Counted from the stretch's first letter, positions 51,854-61,239 are shown. The stretch is DNA of 64,000 nucleotides from Paenibacillus aquistagni (GCF_900177815.1 NZ_FXAZ01000004.1:248001-312000), one strand, 5' to 3'. Translations and numbers: made by a program. Notes: generated from the sequence alone by a model not told the origin.

Positions 51854-53746
51854 TTGGCTCACACTACGCATACGGTGAAGCGATATAGCGGCTTAATGGA
51901 TTGGCTGACGACGGTCGACCATAAGAAGATTGGAGTCTTGTACCTCATAGCTGGTGCTTTCTTCTTTGGCATCGGCGGCATTGAGGCCATCTTGATTCGT
52001 ATTCAGTTAATCAAGCCGCAAAATACTTTTTTGGACGCGCAAACCTTTAACGAATTAATCACGATGCACGGAACCACGATGATCTTTCTAGGCGTCATGC
52101 CGATTATCTTTGCACTTATGAATGCGATTATTCCGCTGCAGATCGGTGCTCGTGACGTAGCATTTCCATTTTTGAATGCGCTCGGATTCTGGACGTTCTT
52201 CTTCGGAGGCTTGCTCCTCAATCTTAGCTGGCTGATCGGCAGCGTGCCTGATGCAGGATGGACATCTTATGTTCCGCTGGCATCCACGACATACAGCACC
52301 CATCATGGGGTGGACTTTTATGTTTTGGGCTTACAGATAGCCGGTATTGGTACACTACTTGGGGGAATTAACTTCCTGGCTACGATTATTAATATGAGAG
52401 CGCCGGGCATGTCCTTCATGCGTATGCCCATGTTCACCTGGGCATCCTTCATTACATCAGCATTAATCCTGTTTGCATTCCCAGCGGTAACCGTTGGTCT
52501 TGTCCTTCTCATGTTTGACCGCTTGTTCGGCGGCAACTTCTTCGAAGTGGCAAATGGCGGTAACCCGATTCTTTGGCAGCATATCTTCTGGATCTTTGGA
52601 CACCCAGAAGTGTATATCTTGATCCTGCCAGCATTCGGTATTATCTCTGACGTGGTAAGTACGTTCTCCCGCAAGCGTCTATTCGGATACAGCTCGATGG
52701 TGTTTGCAACAATCTTGATTGGTTTCTTAGGATTCATGGTTTGGGCCCACCATATGTTTGCAACAGGCTTGGGACCAGTGGCGAATGCCTTGTTCTCGAT
52801 TGCAACGATGCTGATTGCCGTGCCGACGGGAATTAAGATTTTTAACTGGCTGTTTACGATGTGGGGAGGCTCCATTAAGTTTACAGCGGCTAATCTATAC
52901 GCAGTAGGCTTTATTCCTACCTTCGTTATGGGTGGGGTAACCGGAGTTATGCTGGCATCTGCTCCAGCGGACTTTCAGTTCCACGATACGTACTTTGTCG
53001 TTGCCCACTTCCATTACGTTATCGTAGGCGGCTTGGTGCTCGGTTTATTTGCTGGTCTGCATTACTGGTGGCCGAAGATGTTCGGCCGCGTATTGAAAGA
53101 AGGCCTTGGCAAAGCGACATTCTGGATGTTCTTCATCGGCTTCCAATTGACGTTCTTCGTGCAGCATTTCTTAGGCCTTACGGGTATGCCGCGGCGTGTA
53201 TTCACGTACTTGCCGAATCAACGCTTTGATTTGATGAACCTGATTAGTACAATCGGTGCCATCATGATGGGTATTGGGGTGCTGATGTTCTTGTGGAATG
53301 TCTTAGTTACTTCCCTTAAGCCAGCAAATGCTTCCAATGATCCATGGGAAGATGGCCGTACGCTGGAGTGGACAATTCCATCTCCTCCACCAGAATACAA
53401 CTTCAAGCAAACGCCGCTTGTACGCGGATACGATGCTTGGTGGAAAGAAAAGATGGAAGGCAATACTGAGATGCAGCCGGCTGAACCCGTTGGTTCCATC
53501 CATATGCCGTCTCCATCTATCCTTCCGTTCTTTATGGGCATTGGCTTGTTTATTGCAGGCTTTGGCTTTATGTTTGCGAAGGACGACTTCAATAACGCGC
53601 TCCTTAATGGACTGTTCAACAATTATGTGGTAGCCGGTGTTGGACTTCTCATCACCTTAACATGCATGTTCTTGCGCTCGGTAATCGATGACCCTGGTTA
53701 TCATATCGAGAAGGAAGAGCTGGAGGATAAGGGGGTAAAAGCATGA
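51854..53746 (+). CDS. ctaD: Cytochrome c oxidase subunit I
   Basis: A 630-residue catalytic subunit with about 12-14 helices. It carries the haem a ligand in ITMHGTTMIFLG, the CuB His and cross-linked Tyr in FGHPEVYILILPAFGIIS, WAHHMFATG (CuB His pair) and VAHFHYVIVGG (haem ligands). It reduces oxygen to water and pumps protons. Start is TTG 51854 behind AGGGGGGG. Its stop overlaps the ctaE start by 4 bp. Confidence 0.96.
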   Translation: MAHTTHTVKRYSGLMDWLTTVDHKKIGVLYLIAGAFFFGIGGIEAILIRIQLIKPQNTFLDAQTFNELITMHGTTMIFLGVMPIIFALMNAIIPLQIGARDVAFPFLNALGFWTFFFGGLLLNLSWLIGSVPDAGWTSYVPLASTTYSTHHGVDFYVLGLQIAGIGTLLGGINFLATIINMRAPGMSFMRMPMFTWASFITSALILFAFPAVTVGLVLLMFDRLFGGNFFEVANGGNPILWQHIFWIFGHPEVYILILPAFGIISDVVSTFSRKRLFGYSSMVFATILIGFLGFMVWAHHMFATGLGPVANALFSIATMLIAVPTGIKIFNWLFTMWGGSIKFTAANLYAVGFIPTFVMGGVTGVMLASAPADFQFHDTYFVVAHFHYVIVGGLVLGLFAGLHYWWPKMFGRVLKEGLGKATFWMFFIGFQLTFFVQHFLGLTGMPRRVFTYLPNQRFDLMNLISTIGAIMMGIGVLMFLWNVLVTSLKPANASNDPWEDGRTLEWTIPSPPPEYNFKQTPLVRGYDAWWKEKMEGNTEMQPAEPVGSIHMPSPSILPFFMGIGLFIAGFGFMFAKDDFNNALLNGLFNNYVVAGVGLLITLTCMFLRSVIDDPGYHIEKEELEDKGVKA

Positions 53747-54360
53747 GTGCACCCGTGCACGCGGACGGTCAATGGCCGCATGAACCGGAAAAAGCAACCT
53801 TAGAAGGACGTAATAAAGTATTAGGCTTCTGGCTGTTTCTTGGTGGAGAGGCAGTCCTGTTCGGAACGTTGTTCGCAACGTTCCTTGCACTCCGCAATTC
53901 GATTGGAGATGGGCCTGCTGCTAGTGAACTGTTCAAGCTCCCAATGATTGCAGCGGCAACTATTATTTTGCTTGCAAGTTCCCTGACGAGTGTGTTTGCG
54001 GTGCAAGCCTTGCATCAGAACCGCGTGAAGTCCATGATTCAGTGGCTGATCGCAACAGTTGTATTGGGGTTTGCATTCTTAGGATTAGAGATTTATGAAT
54101 TTGTAGAGTACGTTCACGAAGGTCATACCTTTACGACCAGTGCATTCAGTACCGCCTTCTATACGCTAGTAGGCTTCCACGGTGCCCACGTTCTATTTGG
54201 AGTCGTTTGGATTACGATTCTGATCGTGCAGGTACAGAAGAAGGGCTTGAATTTGGTTACGGCTCCGAAGGTCTATGTATCTGCAATCTACTGGCATTTT
54301 ATCGACGTAGTCTGGGTATTCATCTTCACTGTTGTGTACCTCATGGGAAAGGTGGGTTAA
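53743..54360 (+). CDS. ctaE: Cytochrome c oxidase subunit III
   Basis: A 205-residue protein with five helices. NKVLGFWLFLGGEAVLFGTLFATFLALR and YTLVGFHGAHVLFGVVWITI...YWHFIDVVWVFIFTVVYL are the classical subunit III segments. It stabilises the oxidase core. ATG 53743 overlaps the ctaD TGA (ATGA), indicating translational coupling. Confidence 0.95.
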   Translation: MSAPVHADGQWPHEPEKATLEGRNKVLGFWLFLGGEAVLFGTLFATFLALRNSIGDGPAASELFKLPMIAAATIILLASSLTSVFAVQALHQNRVKSMIQWLIATVVLGFAFLGLEIYEFVEYVHEGHTFTTSAFSTAFYTLVGFHGAHVLFGVVWITILIVQVQKKGLNLVTAPKVYVSAIYWHFIDVVWVFIFTVVYLMGKVG

Positions 54361-54364
54361 TCCT

Positions 54365-54688
54365 ATGGCCGCTCAACAAGCAGCTTCTGATCAATCAAAA
54401 CGCCGACATAAGCATGAAGGGCCACAAAAGCATATCGTTGCTTTTATTTTCTCCATCGTGCTGACGCTGATTGCCTTCGCGGCTGTTGGCTCCGCTGGTG
54501 AAGTGAACACGACGTTCATCTACATTATTCTCATGGTCATGGCCATCCTGCAGGTCGTCATTCAGATGGCTTATTGGATGCACATGAAGGATAAAGGACA
54601 TATGCTCCCGATTGTGTTTATGTTTGGGGGAGCAATTGTGGCTCTCACCTGTATCGTTATGGCTGTCTATTGGGTATGGTGGGGTTAA
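54365..54688 (+). CDS. ctaF: Cytochrome c oxidase subunit IV
   Basis: A 107-residue protein with three helices and the subunit IV motif VVIQMAYWMHMKDKG. It begins at ATG 54365, 4 bp after ctaE; AAGGTGGG lies within the ctaE end. Small bacterial subunit IV aids assembly or stability of the CuB site. Confidence 0.92.
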   Translation: MAAQQAASDQSKRRHKHEGPQKHIVAFIFSIVLTLIAFAAVGSAGEVNTTFIYIILMVMAILQVVIQMAYWMHMKDKGHMLPIVFMFGGAIVALTCIVMAVYWVWWG

Positions 54689-54785
54689 GGAAATCGCGAT
54701 TTGGAGGTGGCGCTTGCGCCGCCTCTTTTTCCGTACAGGAGTCGCAAGGGTAGTCAGCACGAATACGGAACGGGAGGGTTATTGT

Positions 54786-55697
54786 ATGTTTGGTTTGGAG
54801 TCATTTTTTAGCTTTTCAGATCTATGGAGTCCGCTTATGCTGATCGCTACGGTCTTAATCATTATCCTTTATCTTGGATTAACCGGTCCATTTAGACAAC
54901 GATTTGCAGATTCGACGCCTGTGCCTCCCTTCCGAAAAGGGCTGTTTATCATTGGGGTGCTGCTGTTGTATTTTGTGCAAGGTGGACCTGTGAATGTTCT
55001 TAGTCATATGATGTTTACGTTTCATATGATTATGATGTCCATCTCCTACATTATTGTACCGCCTCTATTAATGCTAGGCATTCCTAGCTGGCTGTGGCGC
55101 TTTATGCTGGATCGGGCGTTTGTCAAAAAGCTGAATTGGCTTATGCATCCGATCTTAACGGCTGTTCTGTTCAACACTCTTTTCTCGCTCTACCATGTTC
55201 CAGCCGTGCATGACTATGTCATGCTGAACTACGATGTTCACATTCTCTACTATATCGCACTCTTTATTGCTTCTATGATGATGTGGTGGCCCGTTGTTTC
55301 TCCAGTGCCGGAATGGCCAGGCATTACACATGTGAAGAAGATGGGTTATATCTTCTTAAATGGCGTATTGATTACACCTGCCTGCGCGCTCATTATTTTT
55401 GCAGGAGATCCGCTGTACAGTACCTACACGGACCCGGATACATGGGCGCTAGCCATGGGATACTGTGTAGCAGGAGATCCTTCGCAGCTGATCTCTTCCT
55501 TCGGTGGACCTGAGTTCTTCAATTGGTTCGATCCTGTCGAAGACCAGCAGCTTGGTGGCATCGTTATGAAACTGATTCAAGAGACGATGTACGGAGCGAT
55601 ATTGGCTTATGTATTCAGTCAATGGTTCCGCAAGGAAGGTAAGGATGATGACGATGTCGTAGAATCGACACTAGACGGACACTGGAAGCAGGCTTAA
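54786..55697 (+). CDS. ctaG: Cytochrome c oxidase assembly factor CtaG
   Basis: A 303-residue protein with about seven helices (LLYFVQGGPVNVLSHMMFTFHMIMMSISYIIVPPLLMLG is a family hallmark; conserved His residues may handle copper). In Bacillus CtaG is needed for active caa3 oxidase. ATG 54786 follows GGGAGGG. Confidence 0.92.
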   Translation: MFGLESFFSFSDLWSPLMLIATVLIIILYLGLTGPFRQRFADSTPVPPFRKGLFIIGVLLLYFVQGGPVNVLSHMMFTFHMIMMSISYIIVPPLLMLGIPSWLWRFMLDRAFVKKLNWLMHPILTAVLFNTLFSLYHVPAVHDYVMLNYDVHILYYIALFIASMMMWWPVVSPVPEWPGITHVKKMGYIFLNGVLITPACALIIFAGDPLYSTYTDPDTWALAMGYCVAGDPSQLISSFGGPEFFNWFDPVEDQQLGGIVMKLIQETMYGAILAYVFSQWFRKEGKDDDDVVESTLDGHWKQA

Positions 55698-55784
55698 TTC
55701 GCGCTATAATAGGAAGGGGGACTAGGAGCAGGATACTGCCCTAGCCGGACTGGAGTAGAAGCATAAAGGGAGGACTTGTTAGCC

Positions 55785-56249
55785 GTGGATTTGTATAATA
55801 TTATGCCTGCGATAAGTACAAGCTTTATCGCGATCAGTGCGATTCTCGTCGCGATCGGGTGGCGGCAAATTATAAAAAGACGGATTGTACAGCATAAGCG
55901 CACGATGACCTTGGCTGCCATTGCAGCTGTCATCTTCTTCGTGATTTATGTCTCGCGTACGGCATTTGTAGGCAATACCGCATGGGGTGGACCTGAAGAC
56001 TTGAAGACCATCTATACCGTCTTCTTAATCTTCCATATCGTACTGGCGACCGTAGCGGCTGTATTTGGTCTTACGACTTTGTACACCGGCTATAAGGAAA
56101 ACTATGCGAAGCATAAGAAGCTGGGACGATTCACAGCCGTGATCTGGTTTATTACTGCGATTACAGGTGTAACGGTGTATGTGCTTCTTTATATTATGTA
56201 CCCAGGCGGACATACGAAGCCTGTGTTGGATGCGATACTAGGCTGGTAG
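55785..56249 (+). CDS. DUF420 membrane protein (YozB-like)
   Basis: A 154-residue protein with four helices and conserved His (HKRTMTLAAIAAVIFFVIYVSRT, YTVFLIFHIVLATVAAVFGLTTLYTGY, KHKKLGRFTAVIWFITAITGVTVYVLLY). DUF420 genes commonly follow cta clusters and may help haem or copper handling. AAAGGGAGG lies 2 nt before TTG 55776 and 11 nt before GTG 55785; GTG 55785 is the more usable start. Last gene of the oxidase operon. Confidence 0.8.
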   Translation: MDLYNIMPAISTSFIAISAILVAIGWRQIIKRRIVQHKRTMTLAAIAAVIFFVIYVSRTAFVGNTAWGGPEDLKTIYTVFLIFHIVLATVAAVFGLTTLYTGYKENYAKHKKLGRFTAVIWFITAITGVTVYVLLYIMYPGGHTKPVLDAILGW

Positions 56250-56284
56250 GATAAGAAAGAATAATGACATATCAGGTAGAAGCA

Positions 56285-56318
56285 AGGCGGCTCTGACTTC
56301 GGTCAGGGTCGCTTTTTT
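56285..56318 (+). terminator. Terminator of the cta operon
   Basis: GGCGGC-CTGAC-ttcg-GTCAG-GTCGC with a stable TTCG tetraloop, followed by TTTTTT. Confidence 0.88.
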
Positions 56319-56422
56319 GTGTGAAAATCGCATCTGTTGGTCAGGTTCATCATTAGGACGCTGATTATTACCAGCCTGAGAAGTGGTGCATGAGCAGGAT
56401 GAATGCTCTAAAATAATGGTGT

Positions 56423-56466
56423 AGAACCACGTTCAACAGAAAGTCAGAGAGGCGTGGTTCTTTTTC
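56423..56466 (+). terminator. Terminator hairpin just upstream of the MocR gene
   Basis: AGAACCACG (56423-56431) and CGTGGTTCT (56453-56461) form the stem, followed by TTTTTC. It lies 42 bp before the MocR start, with no coding gene ending there, so it may be an attenuator or the end of a small RNA. Confidence 0.7.
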
Positions 56467-56508
56467 ATTCGTTCAGGTTATGCCATGATAGATGTGGGAG
56501 AGATGATG

Positions 56509-57969
56509 ATGTTCAATGATTTTAAGCTCATAGGAGATCGGCCTGTTTACATTCAGGTAAAGGATTATTTGCAGAAAATGATCGCACAGGGCGGGCTGCT
56601 TGCTGATCAAAAGCTTCCCTCGACACGAGAGCTTAGCGAGCTGCTTCATGTGAGCCGCAATACGGTCATTGCCGCGTATACGAGCTTGGAGGATGAGGGC
56701 TTCATCTATACGATACGGGGAAAAGGCAGCTTCGCAGCAGCGGTTATACCTGCTCGCCGCTGCCATGAGCCTTCTCATGATCTTAAGCTGGATTGGAAGC
56801 AAAGACTGAGCGGGACCGCTCAGCTGGCAGATGAGCTGGATCTTATGAAGCGAGGCATCCGTGCTGCAAAGGGCACCATCTCCTTCACAAGCATAGCCCC
56901 TGACGAGAAGCTGTTTGATCTGGATCAGGTCAAGCGAGCTTTCCTAGATCGCATGTCAATCGAAGGCGATGTCCTGTTGAACTACGGCTATGCCAAAGGC
57001 TATAAGCCTTTAATGGAATATTTGCTGCAATATATGGAGAACAAAGGTGTGAATGTGAGCGGCAAGGATTTGCTCATTACGAATGGATTTACAGAAGGCT
57101 TTGAGCTTGTGCTCTCTGCCCTGCAGAAGAGGCACGGCACGGTGCTGTGCGAGAATCCAACTCACAACACGGCGATCAAGAACTTGAAGCTCCATGGCTA
57201 CGACATTACAGGCATCGAGATGGAGTCTGACGGCATTTGTCTCGACAAGGTAGAGCAGGCGTTGCAGGAACAAAGCTTTGACTTTGCGTTCCTGATTCCG
57301 TCCTACCACAACCCGACGGGGATTGTGATGTCGCCAGAGAAGCGGGTAAAGCTGATCGAGTTAATGACAGCCTATCAGATTCCCATCGTGGAGGATGGCT
57401 TCAATGAGGAGCTCCGATACTCGGGCGCTCATGTGGCGCCATTGATTGCATCAGCAGGAGCAAGCAACAATGTCGTGTACATTGGCAGCTTCTCCAAGGT
57501 GCTGTTTCCAGGCATTCGAGTGGGCTGGATTCTTGCTGATCACGAGCTGATCTATTATCTGGAGAGCATTAAGCGAGCTCGCTCCATTCACACCTCTACA
57601 TTAGATCAATCCTTGTTATATCAATATCTATTGAATGGCAATCTAGATAAATATCTTAAAAGAGCGCGTGCGGAATACAAACGCAAGTATGAGTGGACGA
57701 AGCAGTGCATTGAAGAGCACATCCCTTGCAAACGGGTGTCAGGTGACGGCGGCTTGCATGTCTTCGTTGAATTTGAACAAGGCTTCAAGACGCGGGAGCT
57801 GCTTAAGATGTGCTCGGAGCGAGGGGTTATTTTTACCCCTGGCGATAATTTTTACACAGATGGAACCGGTCAGCATACGATGCGGCTTGGCTTCTCCAGA
57901 GTAGCGGATGAGGATATTAGCCAAGGCATACGCATTATTGGGCAGGCCGCAGCACAATTAATGGGATAG
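56509..57969 (+). CDS. ddlR: MocR family transcriptional regulator (GntR HTH + aminotransferase fold), DdlR-like
   Basis: A 486-residue regulator. The N-terminal GntR winged helix has QKLPSTRELSELLHVSRNTVIAAYTSLEDEGFIYTIRGKGSF. The C-terminal fold-type I aminotransferase-like domain has SYHNPTGIVMS and the PLP-binding Lys in GSFSKVLFPGIRVGW. Such proteins sense an amino acid through PLP. It lies 10 bp before ddl, as does DdlR of Brevibacillus, which activates the D-Ala-D-Ala ligase gene in response to D-alanine. The start is taken as ATG 56509, the third of three consecutive ATG codons, 6 nt after GGGAGAG. Confidence 0.85.
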   Translation: MFNDFKLIGDRPVYIQVKDYLQKMIAQGGLLADQKLPSTRELSELLHVSRNTVIAAYTSLEDEGFIYTIRGKGSFAAAVIPARRCHEPSHDLKLDWKQRLSGTAQLADELDLMKRGIRAAKGTISFTSIAPDEKLFDLDQVKRAFLDRMSIEGDVLLNYGYAKGYKPLMEYLLQYMENKGVNVSGKDLLITNGFTEGFELVLSALQKRHGTVLCENPTHNTAIKNLKLHGYDITGIEMESDGICLDKVEQALQEQSFDFAFLIPSYHNPTGIVMSPEKRVKLIELMTAYQIPIVEDGFNEELRYSGAHVAPLIASAGASNNVVYIGSFSKVLFPGIRVGWILADHELIYYLESIKRARSIHTSTLDQSLLYQYLLNGNLDKYLKRARAEYKRKYEWTKQCIEEHIPCKRVSGDGGLHVFVEFEQGFKTRELLKMCSERGVIFTPGDNFYTDGTGQHTMRLGFSRVADEDISQGIRIIGQAAAQLMG

Positions 57970-57979
57970 AGGTGCAGCC

Positions 57980-58915
57980 ATGAAGGTTGGCGTGATAATG
58001 GGCGGTGTTTCGTCCGAACTGAATGTGTCGATGATGACAGGAAAAGAGATCATGGCGAAGCTGGATCAGAGTCAATATGAGGTCGTTCCTGTTGTGATCA
58101 CAAGAACGGAAGAGCTGGTAGAGAAGACGAAAGGGATCGATATCGCCTTGCTAGCTCTTCACGGGAAGTTTGGGGAGGACGGAACGATTCAGGGAGCGCT
58201 AGAGACGATGGGCATCCCTTATACAGGCAGCGGCGTAATGTCGAGCAGCATGTGCATGAATAAGGATATTACGAAGAAGCTGCTTCGTTATGAAGGGGTT
58301 CATACACCGGATTGGCTGTGCTGGAACAGCATGGAGGAATGCTCTGTAGAGGCTGTTGAACAGCTTGGTTACCCTGTCATTGTGAAGCCGAATTCCGGAG
58401 GGTCCAGCATTGGAGCACAGGTGGTTTTGAATCGAGAATCGCTTCTAAAGGCCGTCGAAGCGGTGTTCGCCATGGATAGCACGGTCATGATTGAACGCTA
58501 CACGGCTGGCGATGAGATTACCTGTTCGATTCTAAATGGAAAGCTGCTTCCGCACCTTGGCATTCGCGCGAATCAATCCACATGGTTTGATTATCAAGCG
58601 AAGTATGAGGATGGTGGTGCCATTGAAGAAGTGATTCAACTGCCGCCAGAGCTGGACGCACTTGTTGGCGAGGCAGCCTTGAAGAGCTACCGAGCGCTTC
58701 ATTGCAGTGTTTATGCACGCGTGGACATGATCATTCAGAACGGCATCCCGTATGTGCTGGAGATCAATACGCTGCCTGGCATGACCTCGAACAGCCTGCT
58801 GCCAAAGAGTGCGCAGGCAGCAGGGCTCTCCTTCCAAGAGCTCTTGGAGCAAATTATTGCGATTTCCTTGGAACAGCGTCGGAAGGAAAGAGGTGGACAA
58901 TATGTCGGTTGCTGA
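57980..58915 (+). CDS. ddl: D-alanine--D-alanine ligase
   Basis: A 311-residue ATP-grasp enzyme: VGVIMGGVSSELNVSMMTG (N-terminal dinucleotide-like loop), LHGKFGEDGTIQG, VIVKPNSGGSSIGAQV (ATP loop) and EINTLPGMTSNSLLPKSA (metal and D-Ala site). It joins two D-alanines for the peptidoglycan stem. GAGGTG precedes ATG 57980. Last bases overlap the aminotransferase gene by 14 bp. Confidence 0.94.
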   Translation: MKVGVIMGGVSSELNVSMMTGKEIMAKLDQSQYEVVPVVITRTEELVEKTKGIDIALLALHGKFGEDGTIQGALETMGIPYTGSGVMSSSMCMNKDITKKLLRYEGVHTPDWLCWNSMEECSVEAVEQLGYPVIVKPNSGGSSIGAQVVLNRESLLKAVEAVFAMDSTVMIERYTAGDEITCSILNGKLLPHLGIRANQSTWFDYQAKYEDGGAIEEVIQLPPELDALVGEAALKSYRALHCSVYARVDMIIQNGIPYVLEINTLPGMTSNSLLPKSAQAAGLSFQELLEQIIAISLEQRRKERGGQYVGC

Positions 58916-60074
58916 TCGAATATCGCCGCATGTCCGTGCTATTCCGCCTTCTGGCATTCGCAAGTTTTTTGACTATGCCAGCGGCAGCGCGAATGTCATC
59001 TCGCTAGGCGTAGGCGAGCCTGACTTTAAGACGCCAGAGCATATACGCCAAGCAGGCATGCGCGCATTGAGCGAGGGCGTCACGAAGTATACGCCGAATG
59101 CTGGGCTAATGGAGCTGCGCGAGGAGATTTCCAATTACATGTCTTGTCAGTTTGGATTGAGTTATGATCCTGAAGGAGAGATTCTTGTTACCGTCGGCAG
59201 CAGTGAAGCCGTGGATCTGGCGCTGCGGATGCTGATTGCGCCAGGAGATGAGATTCTTATCCCTGCCCCAAGCTATGTGGCGTATTCGCCGATTACAGCG
59301 CTGCATGGCGGCAAAGTAATCGAAGTGGAATCATCAGTCGAGCAGCAATTCAAGTTGACAGCAGATGCATTAAACCGGGTTATAACGTCCCGGTCAAAGG
59401 TGCTTATACTTAATTATCCGAGTAATCCTACAGGATCAGTTATGTCTTATGAAGACTGGCTTCCGATCGCAGAGGTCATTAAAGCGCATAATCTGATCGT
59501 AATCTCTGATGAAATCTATGCTGAGCTGACCTATGACCAGCGTCATATCAGCATTGCTTCGCTGCCAGGCATGAAGGAACGGACGATTGTGCTGAACGGA
59601 TTCTCGAAGGCGTTCTCGATGACTGGCTGGAGAGTAGGTTATGCCTGTGGACCACAGCTATTGCTTGCTGAGATGCTGAAGATTCATCAATACATTGCGA
59701 TGTGTGCGCCGACGGTCAGCCAGATTGCTGCCATTGAAGCGCTGAGGCATGGAATGGAAGAGAAGGATCGCATGAAGGAAGCCTTCAAGGAGCGCAGAAC
59801 GAAGTTTGTAAAGGGACTGCGCGAGCTGGGCCTATCCTGTCATGAGCCTGAAGGCACCTTCTATGCATTCCCTTCAATTGCTCGTACGGGAATGTCCTCG
59901 GAAGCATTCGCCTTGAAGCTATTGAAGGAGGCCAATGTGGCGGTAGTGCCGGGGCATGTATTTGGTACCGGGGGAGAAGGATTTATACGCTGTTCATTCG
60001 CCGCATCGCTTGACAGACTCGAAGCTGCACTAGAACGGATGGCGCGCTTTGTGAAGCTGACCGTAGAAGTTTAG
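58902..60074 (+). CDS. PLP-dependent aminotransferase (PatA / aspartate aminotransferase family)
   Basis: A 390-residue class I aminotransferase: ISLGVGEPDFKTPEHI, LNYPSNPTGSVMS and the Schiff-base Lys in NGFSKAFSMTGWRVGY, with the C-terminal Arg in FIRCSFAAS. It resembles Bacillus PatA, an N-acetyl-diaminopimelate aminotransferase that feeds diaminopimelate into peptidoglycan. Its place after ddl fits such a role, though other amino acid substrates are possible. ATG 58902 follows AGAGGTGG and overlaps the ddl end. Confidence 0.88.
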   Translation: MSVADRISPHVRAIPPSGIRKFFDYASGSANVISLGVGEPDFKTPEHIRQAGMRALSEGVTKYTPNAGLMELREEISNYMSCQFGLSYDPEGEILVTVGSSEAVDLALRMLIAPGDEILIPAPSYVAYSPITALHGGKVIEVESSVEQQFKLTADALNRVITSRSKVLILNYPSNPTGSVMSYEDWLPIAEVIKAHNLIVISDEIYAELTYDQRHISIASLPGMKERTIVLNGFSKAFSMTGWRVGYACGPQLLLAEMLKIHQYIAMCAPTVSQIAAIEALRHGMEEKDRMKEAFKERRTKFVKGLRELGLSCHEPEGTFYAFPSIARTGMSSEAFALKLLKEANVAVVPGHVFGTGGEGFIRCSFAASLDRLEAALERMARFVKLTVEV

Positions 60075-60086
60075 CAGCAAGATAGG

Positions 60087-60120
60087 TTTTAGATGAAGTA
60101 AGTTTTTAGATGAAGCAAGT
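60087..60120 (+). repeat. Two tandem 17-bp direct repeats
   Basis: TTTTAGATGAAGTAAGT (60087-60103) is followed at once by TTTTAGATGAAGCAAGT (60104-60120), one mismatch. It lies just after the aminotransferase stop. Its origin is probably a small duplication. Confidence 0.8.
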
Positions 60121-60237
60121 GTTTATAGGAAAAAAGTGCTTGAAGGAAGTCGATGCAGTTCTCGGATAAGAGATAGGATTTGCATCAGACGTATTTTTCC
60201 CATAGAACTCTGATAGAACCCTCATAGAACTAAGGCA

Positions 60238-60286
60238 TAACAACCTCCATTCCTAATCAAGGTGAATGGAGGTTGTTTTGCTTTTT
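60238..60286 (+). terminator. Terminator of the ddlR-ddl-aminotransferase operon
   Basis: ACAACCTCCATTC and GAATGGAGGTTGT form a 13-bp perfect stem, followed by TTTGCTTTTTGG. The other part of the 60075-60507 gap holds a 17-bp repeat pair and the promoter/operator of the next operon. Confidence 0.9.
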
Positions 60287-60371
60287 GGATGGCGAGAAAG
60301 AAGACATCCTTGGTCCGCAAGCGAGTTGAGGTGCTCACGAAAAGTTATTGAAAAAGATGACAAAATTAGGA

Positions 60372-60400
60372 TTGACACCGTGCAGCACACTGAATATACT
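60372..60400 (+). promoter_or_regulatory. Sigma-A promoter of the GntR/ABC transporter operon
   Basis: TTGACA (60372-60377), 17-bp spacer, TATACT (60395-60400). Near consensus. Confidence 0.85.
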
Positions 60401-60420
60401 GTGTATATAGATATATACAG
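60399..60420 (+). promoter_or_regulatory. Palindromic operator of the GntR regulator
   Basis: A 22-bp palindrome (9 of 11 base pairs match) starts CTGTGTATAT and ends ATATATACAG. It overlaps the last two bases of the -10 and the transcription start. This is the expected place for repression by the operon's own GntR-family protein. Confidence 0.65.
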
Positions 60421-60507
60421 TAATCACAGTGGTGTTAGAACTAGCACAGTGAGGCTGTAGATGAGATCGATGAAGACTCTCTTCAGGTGAGAAGAAAGGA
60501 TCGATGC

Positions 60508-61239
60508 GTGATGAAGACGCAGTGGCAGCAGGCCTGGATGATCACGAAGACTGAACTTGGGAGATCCAAGATAGGACTTGTCGCATCGTTGGTCTTGAAC
60601 GCGTTTATCGCTTTGAGCGTCTATTCCTTCTGGAATGGTGTTCAACTAAAGGCGGGTGTCGAGCCGCTTAATCATTTTTTGCTCGACTATATGGGCATTA
60701 TTGGAGTGACGAATCTAGGCTTTATCTTCAGTGCTAGACATTTCAAGTATATGGAGACGGATTCCTATCGGAATTATCTGCGCAAGCTTCGAACGATGCC
60801 GATTGATATGAGGACCATCGTCTCCTCGCGATTTATCCAGATCGGAATGAATACGCTGATGAATGGATCTATTTACTTTGGTGTCTTGTACATCCTTATG
60901 CTGGCGAATGATCAGCAGCCGGTAAGTGTGATCACGTACGCTGGTTTTGTTGCTTTCTTGCTGTGTGTCTCATTGTTGATGCACATGGTATATATCCGCT
61001 TTGAATGGACACAGAGCGGCAAGGGCTACTTTTTCGTGATTCTAGGCATTGTTGCCGTATATCTTCTCGTGTCTATTCTGCTGTATCTGAGCGGGGTGAA
61101 TTTTACACTGTCTATTATGTTCCTTGCTGAACACTATGCCATACTGACCATTCTTATCTCTCTGATTGGACTAGTGCTTCTAAGCGTGCTTGGCTATCGA
61201 TCGAACTGCAAGCTTCTAATGAAGCAGGATCTGGCCTAA
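60508..61239 (+). CDS. ABC-type membrane protein (putative permease)
   Basis: A 243-residue protein with six predicted helices and no soluble domain (IGLVASLVLNAFIALSVYSFWN, YFFVILGIVAVYLLVSILLYLSG, YAILTILISLIGLVLLSVLGY). The layout resembles ABC-2 type permeases partnered with the ATPases downstream. AAAGGA lies 7 nt before GTG 60508 and 10 nt before ATG 60511; either may be used. First gene of the operon, 50 bp before the GntR gene. Confidence 0.75.
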   Translation: MMKTQWQQAWMITKTELGRSKIGLVASLVLNAFIALSVYSFWNGVQLKAGVEPLNHFLLDYMGIIGVTNLGFIFSARHFKYMETDSYRNYLRKLRTMPIDMRTIVSSRFIQIGMNTLMNGSIYFGVLYILMLANDQQPVSVITYAGFVAFLLCVSLLMHMVYIRFEWTQSGKGYFFVILGIVAVYLLVSILLYLSGVNFTLSIMFLAEHYAILTILISLIGLVLLSVLGYRSNCKLLMKQDLA

